64,000 bases of DNA from NCBI GenBank assembly GCA_040772305.1, contig JAXGYK010000001.1, positions 434,001 through 498,000 of the forward strand, read 5' to 3'. The stretch's first letter is position 1, and each line of letters begins with the position of its first letter. The translations under genes and the position numbers were made by a program. The notes beneath the pieces were generated by a model. The model was given only the letters and a program-made list of their open reading frames with translations. It made no database searches and was not told the DNA's origin. The stretch is from Mesolinea sp040772305 (GTDB lineage: Bacteria > Chloroflexota > Anaerolineae > Anaerolineales > Anaerolineaceae). This document shows, in pieces, positions 8,181 through 17,900 of this stretch.

Positions 8181-8871
8181 TGAAGTATCCGTGTGGAAAG
8201 TATTTTTTCGTGCTCAGCAAGCTATCTAAAAAGCTTGTAGGTAATACAAACAAATATTTTAGCAAGTAAAACAAAGGAAGTCTAAAAGGACCTAATCGGG
8301 CAATATACATAGCAAGAACCAGGGAAATCTGATGTCCTAGAAAAGCAATTAAACCGCCAACAGGCTGAATAAATATTACTCTCATTGAAGCTTCTTCAAG
8401 CAAATGCTGCAAGCCAAACTCCGTAAACCTGAAGAAGTCATTTGGGAGGTCGTGGAGCCGACTAATATGAGGCACTGTCATAATTATGAGGCCTTTTGAT
8501 TTTACTACCCGATGTAGTTCATCCAATCCTTTTCCTGGGTTCTTAAGGTGTTCAAGGACCTGAAACAACACCGCACTATCAAAAACACCCGCAGAAAAAG
8601 GGAGATCCAAGGCGTCTGAAATTACAGGATTATTACCTTCGGATATAGAAATATCACAGGAAAAATAAGTGTTCTTCGAACCCAAATCGGATTGATAGGA
8701 AGCTTGGCCTGCGCCAAGATCCAAAGTTCTTCCAGAAGGATGAAATTTTTGGGGAAGGCCTTTAATTGTCTTTTTCCAGTATTGATAAGCAACTGGAGAA
8801 TAAAAACGCCAAAATCCACTCAACTTAAGAAAGGATCTAAATGACTGCTGATGTTTCTTATAGGCCATCAT
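8164..8871 (-). CDS. Class I SAM-dependent methyltransferase
   Basis: A 235-residue Rossmann-type methyltransferase. Motif I is LDLGAGQASY, followed by a conserved acidic strand end (DISISEGNN), an SDALDLPFSAGVFDSAVLFQVLEHL segment like those of Methyltransf_11 enzymes, and VVKSKGLIIMTVPH. The C-terminal 60 residues are hydrophobic and may sit at the membrane. The start overlaps the stop of the upstream glycosyltransferase (TAATG), and the 3' end overlaps the flippase-like gene. The three therefore probably form one transcript that modifies a lipid-linked glycan or surface sugar. The methyl acceptor is not known. Confidence 0.8.
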   Translation of the reverse strand: MMAYKKHQQSFRSFLKLSGFWRFYSPVAYQYWKKTIKGLPQKFHPSGRTLDLGAGQASYQSDLGSKNTYFSCDISISEGNNPVISDALDLPFSAGVFDSAVLFQVLEHLKNPGKGLDELHRVVKSKGLIIMTVPHISRLHDLPNDFFRFTEFGLQHLLEEASMRVIFIQPVGGLIAFLGHQISLVLAMYIARLGPFRLPLFYLLKYLFVLPTSFLDSLLSTKKYFPHGYFIVAEN

Positions 8872-10040
8872 TAGAACTCATGTTTAAAAGTCTGTAATGC
8901 TGCTTTATAGATTTGTAAGGTTTTTGTTGCAATTACCTGCCAATCAAAAGTGTCTTCGGCTCGCTTTCGTGCAGCAAGACTACATTCCTGCCAGAGTTGA
9001 CCATCAGATAGCAATTCCATTAAAGCTCGGGCAATCTGCTGTGGGCAATTTGGTTCAACCAGACGACCCACACTTTCATCTATTGCGTCTGGGATGCCCC
9101 CAACTCTGGAAGCAATGCATGGCGTACCAGCAGAGAGCGCCTCAAGCAATACAACTCCCAAGCCCTCTTCAATAGATGGAAGGACGAACACCTTAGAGTA
9201 ACTATTGAGTTCAATAACTTTTTCAGGAGCAACCGTCCCTAAAAAATGGACACGGTGTGATCCAGGAAAAGAATCGTTTAGGAGTAATAAATTTTCACGT
9301 TCAGGACCGTCTCCGACAATAAGAAGCTCATATTCAATGGAAGGAATTTGCGAGAAAGCGATTAGCAATGTGTCTACTGCTTTTCTTTTTATAAGAGATC
9401 CTACATACAATATTTGGTTTTTTCGAGCACATAGAGGCAATACACTAAATCTTTCAGTGTTAACTCCCATCGAAATTACCTTAATTTTCGAACTGTCGAG
9501 TCCAAGCTTAGTTACCTCATTAGCTAGATCCGAGCCAACGCACATGATGTGTGAAGCACCCACTAGGGAAAATCGATTTATTTTCGTCAATAACGGGCCA
9601 TTTGCCTGATATATATCACTCCCGTGTACAGTCAGAACATAAGGAATTCCGTGGAATACCTTTGAGAGTCGCACCGCCAAACCCGAAAGAGTCCAGTGTG
9701 CATGGACAACATCAACACCTCGCAATAACCTAGGCAAACGAATCAGAAGATGGAAAAAAAACACCGCGAGCAGAATTTTTGAACGAAAGTTCTTCTTCCA
9801 TTCTATGGGAATTCCAGCAGGAGTTGATTGCAAGGTTTCGGCCTTATTCCAAGCATATCTCAAACGTATAATTTCTATTCCATCAATAATTTCGTATTGT
9901 TTAGAGCCAGGATTATGCATAGTGACAACACGCACATTACAGCCTTTCTGTTTTAGAGTTTGGGCTAATCCATGTATAAAAGGAGCTCGGTTATCATTCT
10001 TCCAACGAGGGTAATTGGTTGTAACAAATGCGATTTTCAT
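8871..10040 (-). CDS. GT4-family glycosyltransferase
   Basis: A 389-residue GT-B glycosyltransferase of the GT4 family. The N-terminal half has the acceptor-side Gly-rich start and HAHWTLSGLAV and HGSDIYQ motifs. The C-terminal half starts at KNQILYVGSLIKRKAVDTL and carries the donor-binding E-x7-E signature in PSIEEGLGVVLLEALSAGTPC. It probably transfers a sugar from a nucleotide donor to a surface glycan precursor on the cytoplasmic side. It is the first gene of the overlapping GT4-methyltransferase-flippase set. Donor and acceptor cannot be assigned. Confidence 0.88.
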   Translation of the reverse strand: MKIAFVTTNYPRWKNDNRAPFIHGLAQTLKQKGCNVRVVTMHNPGSKQYEIIDGIEIIRLRYAWNKAETLQSTPAGIPIEWKKNFRSKILLAVFFFHLLIRLPRLLRGVDVVHAHWTLSGLAVRLSKVFHGIPYVLTVHGSDIYQANGPLLTKINRFSLVGASHIMCVGSDLANEVTKLGLDSSKIKVISMGVNTERFSVLPLCARKNQILYVGSLIKRKAVDTLLIAFSQIPSIEYELLIVGDGPERENLLLLNDSFPGSHRVHFLGTVAPEKVIELNSYSKVFVLPSIEEGLGVVLLEALSAGTPCIASRVGGIPDAIDESVGRLVEPNCPQQIARALMELLSDGQLWQECSLAARKRAEDTFDWQVIATKTLQIYKAALQTFKHEF

Positions 10041-10136
10041 ACCTTAATCAAGTCATTTTGATAAACATAAAAGTCACACAAAGTATAATTAACTGATGGG
10101 CCTGTGTTTGATTCATTGCTTACAGTCTTTCTTATG

Positions 10137-10710
10137 CTATTTAGAATCAGGCAGCTCTTTCTTAATCCAGTCTGTAAACTTGCTTGTGGCAAACATGTTT
10201 TGCCTTATTGTCATATTGCTCACTTGTATTTGAGAAATAGATTATAACGTAGCTCCTTGCACTTCGAAATAACCTAGACATATGAGCTTCAAACACTTCA
10301 TCTTTAACTAAATGATAAGTTACATCAAGTGAGACGGACGCCTCTGCCTTTTCGTCTCTGACAAAATCTTCGTATAGAAAAAAGGCTTTGCTTTGATCTC
10401 CTTTAAACTTCCTTGTGCATAATCGAATTGCCTCAGGGCTTATATCTAACCCTATGTAACTTTCTACTTGGATTAATTTCAACTGTTCTCCATCACCACA
10501 CCCATGTTCAATGATGCTGGTAATCTCTAGTTCGTGTATCAGGGAATTGAGAATGCGAGCTTTATTCCTTGCCAACTCGTTATAAGAACCAGCACCAGAA
10601 TTTCCGCCGATACGATAGCGCTTCAACCAATAGTCTTCAGAGTTCTTGAAGTCTTTTGGTTTGAGAAATAGTTTCCGCAATAGGTAATCAAAATAAATAC
10701 GAATATCCAT
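10137..10710 (-). pseudogene. Class I SAM methyltransferase with a probable frameshift near its 3' end
   Basis: The open frame from 10710 runs to a stop at 10162 (182 residues) and contains a methyltransferase core: IEHGCGDGEQ (motif I), GLDISPEAI, then SLDVTYHLV. The last residues of this frame read KHVCHKQVYRLD, which looks wrong for the family. Shifting one base near 10190 restores a family-like sequence, KFTDWIKKELPDSK, which ends at a TAG at 10137. This points to a one-base insertion or deletion in the genome or in the assembly. The enzyme may still be partly functional because the SAM-binding core precedes the break. Confidence 0.6.
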
Positions 10711-10923
10711 CCTGCGCTTAGTTTACCCTGAGTAAGAATGACCGTTTCAATGTCAATAGTACGTAGTTACAATCTTATTTTCTTCCTGTAATCTACAGGA
10801 ACTAAGCTACTTCTTAGTTCCACCTATATGCCACTAAAACAGCTGTCCACAGTGTTTCAGAGATTACTTTCTTCCATCAAATTTTCTTTTGCCATAGTTA
10901 ATGTAATTAGGCTAGTCAGGCCG

Positions 10924-11520
10924 CTATTCTATCACGCCTGCTTCCAGCAAGCGGCTGATCACCTGGCGAGCACAGGTTTGCACATCATCCTGGTCGCTAT
11001 GCAGATGTATCTCCGGTGCCAAGGGAACTTCATAGGGGGAGCTAATACCGGTAAAGTTGGTGATTTTACCCTGATTCGCACGCTGGTATAGCTTTTTAGG
11101 GTCACGGGCCTGGCAAACTTCCAGCGGGCAGTCGACAAACACTTCCCAAAAACATTCTTTAGGTAAGCGTTTACGAACAGCTTCCCGATCAACCGCAAAG
11201 GGGCTAATAAATGCTGCTGACACAATAAGACCCGATGCAACCATTAAAGCAGCCACTTCTCCTGCGCGGCGAATGTTTTCACTGCGGTCTTCTGCGCTAA
11301 AACCTAAACCCTTATTGAGACCACTGCGCAAGGTGTCACCGTCTAAAAAGGCTGTATGGCCACCATATTCGTGCACCAGAATCCTCTCTACTTCGGCAGC
11401 AATACTGCTTTTCCCGCTGCCAGAAAGACCAGTAAACCAAAGCACAAGCGCTTTGTGACCATTCAGGCTTTCACGTTCTTTCTGTGTAATTAAGGAGCCA
11501 TGTGGCGTGATATTTTCCAT
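10924..11520 (-). CDS. cysC: Adenylylsulfate kinase (APS kinase)
   Basis: Phosphorylates adenosine 5'-phosphosulfate to PAPS in the cytoplasm. The P-loop is GLSGSGKSS (residues 31-39), followed by the family signatures FLDGDTLRSGLN and GFSAEDRSENIRR, then IVSAAFISPFAVDRE and FVDCPLEVCQARDPKKLY. About 198 residues is the usual length. The open frame extends to 11625, but the ATG at 11520 fits the family start, has AGAGG upstream and avoids overlap with the gene before it. No ATP sulfurylase or PAPS reductase lies in the window. A role in supplying PAPS for sulfation near glycan genes is possible but unproven. Confidence 0.93.
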   Translation of the reverse strand: MENITPHGSLITQKERESLNGHKALVLWFTGLSGSGKSSIAAEVERILVHEYGGHTAFLDGDTLRSGLNKGLGFSAEDRSENIRRAGEVAALMVASGLIVSAAFISPFAVDREAVRKRLPKECFWEVFVDCPLEVCQARDPKKLYQRANQGKITNFTGISSPYEVPLAPEIHLHSDQDDVQTCARQVISRLLEAGVIE

Positions 11521-11587
11521 TATCTCTATACCTCTATATATACTCTCCTTATTGTAGTCATTTAAAAAGAATTCGGGAATTTTATCA

Positions 11588-13396
11588 TCACTTATTCTTA
11601 ATGAACCAAATACCCACGCCATCACTTATGTACAATCGAACTAATCCCTGGCATTGGTCTAAAACCAGCGGCTGCAAGCCTCCCGTACCGTTACGTGCAT
11701 ATACGTAATCCAAGTTTGCCTCTTCCACAAGTTCCCAAAAATCAGTCTCACATCTTGTTACCTTGGCAGCCCGCATACTCCAGTCCTTCCATAGAGCTAC
11801 CATTTCGTAGTCCTGGGTTTGACCATAAAATATTGTTGGAGCCAAGCTCCAATTACCAGTATAGGGCAGCAGCCACGCACCGCCATCCACTCCCCGGTAA
11901 TACTCCCAGCCCCAGGGAACAGTATTGACAAAAAAGCGTGCCCCGCGTGGAATATGCTCCCGCACCCAGTGCAGTGCATCCAGATCGGCCTTGTTCACCA
12001 GAACTGTTTGCGGATTGATGGGGTTTGCGTTTTGAAAGGCTCCGGTAACTATAAGCATTGTCAAACCCAGCTGAACCAGTGTCTGCGCATTCAAATACAG
12101 GGGGTAAGGCTTGTTGAGCCATGAGCAAACCCAGTAAAAAAAATATGCCAGGCAGACCGCCACAGGAAAGTAGAGGATCATTGCGAAATAATCGGGGCGA
12201 AAAGTCATCAGGTGCAGCCCTGTAGGGAGACATAAAAAACCAAGCAGTAAAGCCCATATTCCAAATGCACGCCATTCTGTCTTAAGAAGCATCAAAGCAC
12301 CCGGGATTGCGAGCAAAGCCAACACAACGCCCAATCCTGGTCCAAGCAACTGTCCTAAGTAAGGCCATTGCGCAGAAGCGTCAACACTTAGAATGCGCAG
12401 CGGCTCGGTGTTGACTACCCCCTCTGCCAAACGCTTAACTCGAAGAAACCAAGGCAAAAGCCCAAGAGCAGCTAAGCTTAAAGGCAAGAAAAAGCATAAT
12501 AGCTGCTTCCAGTTCCAGCTGCGCTGCGAAAATTTAGATAGAAGCCAATTCATGATCAAGACAGGGAAAAACAACGCCAGAAGCACCACCATAAAATAAT
12601 GTCCCAGTACTGTGCCAGCAAACAGCAGCCCCAGGCTGGCAATCTGAAAAAAGCTGCGTTTGCCACGCAGAGCCGCAAAAGCCTCATCCATCACCAGCGG
12701 CAGTAAGAACATACCAACCAGCAGGGTATAGCGCCCCCAGGTAAGGTAATAGCCAGGCATACGCAAAGCAAAAGCGCTTAAGCCCGCAGCAAGAACAGCT
12801 GTTATGGAATTACGGCTAAGTGTTTTTGTAAAACTGTAAACTGATAAGCTTGCAGCGGCCATAAGAATATTCCCAAGGGTCAGAACGGCCTGACCAGGCT
12901 CGATACCTGCTATGGTTCCAAAAAGCGCTGCAAAACTATGAAAAGCATAATGATAGGAAAATGGGTTAGGCAAATAGGGGTCCAAATTGCGGGGCAGCGT
13001 TCCGGCTTCCATAAATTTACGCACAATCAAAGTGTGGTGCAAAGAATCGGTCCAATTAGGCAGTATCAGGCTGCGCGCCTGCCAAAAACGCCAAGCCAAA
13101 AGCAGAGCAAACCCTAAAACAGCCCAAATCCAGCCTTTAAAGAAAAGAGGTGGCTTGCGGCGCAAGACAGCTGCCACGCAGAGGAAGGCTGAAATAAGAA
13201 GATATACTGCCAGAAACGCAGAATTGACGCTTAACTTTAAAGCTCCCAAGAGCATTGCTCCCACGCCTGTTATGGCAATGTTATACCCAAGCGCTTTGGC
13301 TAAGGCCTGTCCGGGATCCTCTTCTTTATCCCCAAGCCAGAGCCACCAAGCCAAACCAGGCAAAAACAGGACAAACGCAGCCAAGACTATGTCCAC
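11588..13396 (-). CDS. Large polytopic membrane protein, possibly GT-C glycosyltransferase-like
   Basis: A 602-residue protein with about 12 to 14 hydrophobic helices and a C-terminal extramembrane domain of roughly 130 residues. The loop WTDSLHHTLIVRKF after the third or fourth helix carries Asp and His residues as in the first periplasmic loop of GT-C type polyprenol-dependent transferases, and HYAFHSF follows. The C-terminal domain (ALHWVREHIPRGARFFVN) is also typical of such membrane enzymes. No exact family is recognised. It overlaps the start of folK by 10 bases and is co-oriented with folK and the homoserine dehydrogenase gene, although no functional link is obvious. Confidence 0.6.
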   Translation of the reverse strand: MDIVLAAFVLFLPGLAWWLWLGDKEEDPGQALAKALGYNIAITGVGAMLLGALKLSVNSAFLAVYLLISAFLCVAAVLRRKPPLFFKGWIWAVLGFALLLAWRFWQARSLILPNWTDSLHHTLIVRKFMEAGTLPRNLDPYLPNPFSYHYAFHSFAALFGTIAGIEPGQAVLTLGNILMAAASLSVYSFTKTLSRNSITAVLAAGLSAFALRMPGYYLTWGRYTLLVGMFLLPLVMDEAFAALRGKRSFFQIASLGLLFAGTVLGHYFMVVLLALFFPVLIMNWLLSKFSQRSWNWKQLLCFFLPLSLAALGLLPWFLRVKRLAEGVVNTEPLRILSVDASAQWPYLGQLLGPGLGVVLALLAIPGALMLLKTEWRAFGIWALLLGFLCLPTGLHLMTFRPDYFAMILYFPVAVCLAYFFYWVCSWLNKPYPLYLNAQTLVQLGLTMLIVTGAFQNANPINPQTVLVNKADLDALHWVREHIPRGARFFVNTVPWGWEYYRGVDGGAWLLPYTGNWSLAPTIFYGQTQDYEMVALWKDWSMRAAKVTRCETDFWELVEEANLDYVYARNGTGGLQPLVLDQCQGLVRLYISDGVGIWFIKNK

Positions 13397-13866
13397 TTTT
13401 TTACCCCATCGCGATCTTCTGCCTGAGCAAGCAAAGTACTAATCCGTTTATGCATTAAGGGATGAACCAAGTTTGGCGCAATTTCAGCCAGAGGCTCAAG
13501 CACAAATGCACGCTCATGCAAGTGCGGGTGCGGGATCTGCAATCCTTGTGTTTTGATTACCTGCCGGCCATACAAAAGGATGTCCAGATCAATCAGGCGC
13601 GGACCGTACCGAAAGTTAGCAAGGCGGCCCATTTCAGATTCAACGTTCTTCAAAAAATCCAAAAGCTTTAAGGGCTCAAAAGAAGTGCTTACTTTAAGCA
13701 CTTGGTTTAGAAAGGCAGGTTGATCCTGAAAACCCCAAGGCTCCGTTTCGTATATAGAAGAAGCCCGAAGAATTGTCATCGCCTGCTGCAATGCTTTTCG
13801 GGCATTTTCAAGGTTTGCAGGCCGGTCGCCTAGATTGGTCCCCAAGCCCAGATAAACGAGAGGCAT
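13387..13866 (-). CDS. folK: 2-amino-4-hydroxy-6-hydroxymethyldihydropteridine diphosphokinase (HPPK)
   Basis: Transfers pyrophosphate from ATP to hydroxymethyl-dihydropterin in folate synthesis. Family motifs are clear: YLGLGTNLGDR at the N terminus, SSIYETEPWGFQDQPAFLN, and the metal-binding PRLIDLDILLYG, followed by IPHPHLHERAFVLEPLAEIAP. At 159 residues it is a normal-length, single-domain enzyme. It begins exactly at the stop of the homoserine dehydrogenase gene and runs into the large membrane protein gene, so the three are probably co-transcribed. Other folate genes are absent here. Confidence 0.95.
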   Translation of the reverse strand: MPLVYLGLGTNLGDRPANLENARKALQQAMTILRASSIYETEPWGFQDQPAFLNQVLKVSTSFEPLKLLDFLKNVESEMGRLANFRYGPRLIDLDILLYGRQVIKTQGLQIPHPHLHERAFVLEPLAEIAPNLVHPLMHKRISTLLAQAEDRDGVKKWT

Positions 13867-14900
13867 TAAGTGCCTCGGTAAATAAAGAGAAGATCTGAAA
13901 GCAATCCAAAAGCTGTCGTTTTTGGACTAGGGTTGCTTTCTAAGATGCCTAAACCAGGCAAAACATCCAGGTAAAAAGTGACAAATGAGGAGGTGCCGCT
14001 CACGCTATAAAGTGGCGATTCGGAATTTACGCGCTGAGGCCTCACCCGGGCAATAAAATTCTGGCCTTCCCATTTACCCGTGCAAACCAGTTTCCAGCGC
14101 TCGCCGGCAGCCTTAGCCGCTGCAATCATTTCTGCACTAATGCCACGAATACCCGTACGATCCACATCCAAAGGGGTTAGCGAGTGGTTCATCAATACGG
14201 TAGCCAAGGCAGCTACTTTAATCGAAGCATCCCAGCCATCTACATCATTACTGGGATCAGTCTCGGTGATGCCAATCGAATTCCCATAAGCAATCGCTTC
14301 ATCAAGGGTATCGCCTGCTTCCATACGCTCCAAAAGCAAGTTTGTGCAGGAGTTCAGAATACCTTCAAAGCCTAAAAGTTTAGCCCCTGCCAAGGACGAC
14401 CGAAACAGTGAAAAAATAGGAGCACCGTCCATAACAGTAGACTCGAACATAAAACTGCGGCCACGTTCAACTGCAATCTTATTCAGTTCGCGGTAACCAT
14501 AAACAACCGGGCCTTTGTTCGCAGTAACTGCATGCCAGCCTTGCAGTAATGCTTCACGAATATGATTCATCGCCGGCTGACCGCTTTGAGGATTTACCGG
14601 AGTTGTTTCAACCAGAACATCTGCGGGACAAGAACGCAAAAAAGCGAAGCTGTCTCCTTTAAAACTTGACTGATCCAGCATGTCCAGGCTTTGGTCCTGA
14701 GCCTGCACTTCCAATAACTGGTTAAGCGCCAAGCCTTTTGGATTAATTGCTGTGCCATGGCGAAAGGTACGCACACCAGTAATAACAAACTCAAGATCAT
14801 AACGCTGGAGCAGCTCTTCCTTTTTTTCCTGAAGTAACTGGGCTAAAGCCTGACCAACGTTTCCAAACCCCAAAAGAGCCAATCGTACTGTTTCTGGCAT
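13866..14900 (-). CDS. Homoserine dehydrogenase (short form, no ACT domain)
   Basis: Reduces aspartate semialdehyde to homoserine with NAD(P)H, for Thr, Met and Ile synthesis. The nucleotide-binding motif GFGNVGQAL lies at residues 11-19. Substrate-domain motifs follow: ANKGPVVYGY, MFESTVMDGAPIFSLFR, GILNSCTNLLLERM and TDPSNDVDGWDASIKVAAL. At 344 residues it lacks the C-terminal ACT domain of feedback-regulated forms. The upstream ATG at 14930 is less likely, because the ATG at 14900 is preceded by a very strong ribosome site (CCAGGAGGTG). Confidence 0.92.
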   Translation of the reverse strand: MPETVRLALLGFGNVGQALAQLLQEKKEELLQRYDLEFVITGVRTFRHGTAINPKGLALNQLLEVQAQDQSLDMLDQSSFKGDSFAFLRSCPADVLVETTPVNPQSGQPAMNHIREALLQGWHAVTANKGPVVYGYRELNKIAVERGRSFMFESTVMDGAPIFSLFRSSLAGAKLLGFEGILNSCTNLLLERMEAGDTLDEAIAYGNSIGITETDPSNDVDGWDASIKVAALATVLMNHSLTPLDVDRTGIRGISAEMIAAAKAAGERWKLVCTGKWEGQNFIARVRPQRVNSESPLYSVSGTSSFVTFYLDVLPGLGILESNPSPKTTAFGLLSDLLFIYRGT

Positions 14901-14991
14901 AAGACACACCTCCTGGTGAAACGAATACATAAATTATAGCTAAAAGGAATGGGAACAAACTCGCAGAAATGAAAACAGGTTATTTTAACCC

Positions 14992-17900
14992 TTAGTCGCG
15001 CCAGGTAAAGACATCTTCCGGGCCGGCATACCGTCTAAGCCCTTTGCGCAATGTTTCGCTAAGTTCAATACGATCATTCGGAAATTCGAGTACAAAAATG
15101 TTATCGTGTTCGGAAATGTGAAATGCAAAGCGCCCGTCACCAGGGTGCGAACACAGGTAGCCATACATATTGCGGATGCGCCGCAGGTCTTTTTCTGGTT
15201 CGCCGCAGCTGCTAATCGTGATTACCAAATCTGGCTGCACTATTTTGGTTTGCTGGTCTGTGGGCAGGTCAGGTTCTAACTCAATCGTCGCGACAGGTTC
15301 ATCTGCAGTCATAGAATCTAGTTCTAGACCAAGAGATTCAATCATTTGTGTTTCGGGAGGGTCCTCAAGCTCAGATGCAAGGTCATAACTTAATACCCTT
15401 TCCATCACCTGCGATCTTTCGTCTTCCCATTCCGGCTCCTCTGGTAAGTCCAGTGGGATATCAAAATCATTCAACTCTTCCAATTCTTCTGCAGCTAGTG
15501 GCAGATCCCCCATGGGGTGCCAGGCAAAGCGTGAAAGCACACGCATATTTGGAAGATATCTTTCAATCAGCTGTTCGTAAAAAGGACCTTTGTTGCGGTC
15601 GTTTGCTGGCATTTGGGCATCCGCATCCCTCAACCGCGTAATTTTGTCAGCCAAAATCTGCACACCTTGGTCACGTGGGTCGGCCTTACCCTGTACAAAC
15701 AGGACTGCACCGGTTTCCAGATCGCCGCGATTTGCTTCCCATATACGGGGAAAGACAACCAGGTCCATCTCACCAATATTGTCTTCGATGGTAACAAAGC
15801 CCATGTTTTCGTTTTTGCGCGTAAGCAAAGGGCGTACCTTTTTAACCACGCCACCAATTGTTACCCGCTCGTCTTTCTCGAGGTCGGCTAAATCGCTGGA
15901 AAGATGTGTGATCTTATCGGTTAGCAAACTCATGTAGGAACTAATGGGGTTGTCGGTCACATAGATGCCCAAAAGCTCTTTTTCCCATTCCAGCTGTTCG
16001 GTAGGGTGGAGAGCACTACTGCTGCCCAACTGCACTGTTCCGATTGCCTCGTTGCTGCTCCCAAAAAGCATCATTTGGCCCGATTCCAGCGCTTTAAAAT
16101 GGCTGGTCGAGACACTTACCATGGTATCAATCGCTCGCAGTAATGCATAGCGGCTGCCAAACGCATCTAAAGCGCCAACCTTAATAAGGCACTCCAAAGG
16201 GCGCTTTCCCACACTGCGCAAGTCCACCCTGCGCACAAAATTGTTGATATCGCTAAAAGGGGTATTTCCGCGTGCTGCCATTATTTGATCTACAGGTGCC
16301 TGACCAACATTCTTCACAGCTCCCAGGCCAAAGCGTATGGAAGCCTTTCCATCGGGACGGTCGGCGATGGTAAAGTCATAACCGCTACTGTTTACGTCTG
16401 GCGGCAAAACCTCCAGGCCCAAGGCCCTGCACTCTGCCACATAGGCAGCGCATTTTTCCGTATCGTTCTTCCAGGCTGAAAGTAAGGCAGTCATATATTC
16501 AGCAGGGTAGTAGCGTTTGAGATAAGCAGTTTTTACTGCGATCATTCCATAATTGGTAGCGTGACTCTTATTAAAACCGTAATGTGCAAAAGCTTCCCAA
16601 TGGGCCCAGATAGCCTCTGCAGTAGCCTCCTGAATGCCATTTGCCTTCGCACCTTCCACAAATTTGCTATGATGCTTGGCTACTTCCTTCTCTTTTTTCT
16701 TTGAAATCGCAGAACGCAGGTCGTCAGAGTCGGCAGCTGAATAATTTGCCAGTTTCATGGCCGCCAGCATAATTTGCTCCTGGTAAACAGCATGACCGTA
16801 GGTTTCGTTAAGAATGGGTTCCAGAAGCGGGTGCTGGTAATTTACCAGATCGCGACCGTGCATGCGCTCAATAAAATTGGGAATGATCTCCATAGGTCCG
16901 GGCCGGAACAGGGCGACGATGGCGATGACATGGTTTACCGTTTGGGGGCGCATCTGCATAATGTAACGCGTCATTCCAGTGCCTTCCATCTGGAACAGAC
17001 CAACGGTATGTCCTTCGCTGATGAACTTAAACACTTCAGGGTCATCAATAGGGATACTATCTAAATCGAAGTGTTTGTCATGCCGCTGGGCAATTAAATC
17101 GCACGCCCGAGCCATGATTGTAAGCGTTACCAAGCCTAAGAAATCAACCTTTAAAAGGCCGAGATCGTTGATTACGTCCATTTCGAACTGGGTAACGGAA
17201 CGGATTGGAGTTTCATCGCTTTGGCTAGTTGGACGATGCAAGGGCAAATACTGTGTGAGCGGCTCATCGCTGATGATAACCCCAGCTGCATGTGTGCCCA
17301 GGTTACGGATGGCGCCTTCCAATCGCCCGGCAGTGTCAATCAGCCTTTTCATTTGATCAGAGGATTCGTAGATCGCACGCAGCTCCGAAACCGTCTCGAG
17401 TGCATTGCTGATGGGCTGGTTTTTGCCTTGTACTGGGCCCGGCACTAGCTTTGCAACACGGTCCACCTCAGCCAAGGGGATATCCATTACCCGGCCTACA
17501 TCCCGGATGGCTCCCCGAGCCGCAATCTGACCAAAAGTAATAATTTGGGCCACTTTGTCGGAACCGTACTTTTGGTTGCAATATTCCATTACTTCGGCAC
17601 GCCGGTCGTCCTGGAAGTCCAGATCGATATCTGGCATCGTTATCCGGTTTGGGTTAAGAAAGCGTTCGAAGAGCAGATTGTAATCCAAGGGGTTAACACT
17701 GGTGATATTCAGTGCAAAGGCAACCATGGACCCATTTCCTGAACCACGTACGTTGTACCAAATACCTTGCTCACGACTAAACCGACATAAATCCCATACG
17801 ATCAGGAAGTAGGCATCAAAGCCCATTTCGTGAATTACCTTTAGCTCGTGCTCCAGACGCTGTTGCACCTCAGAAGAATCCGCAGTTTGGGGAATACGCC

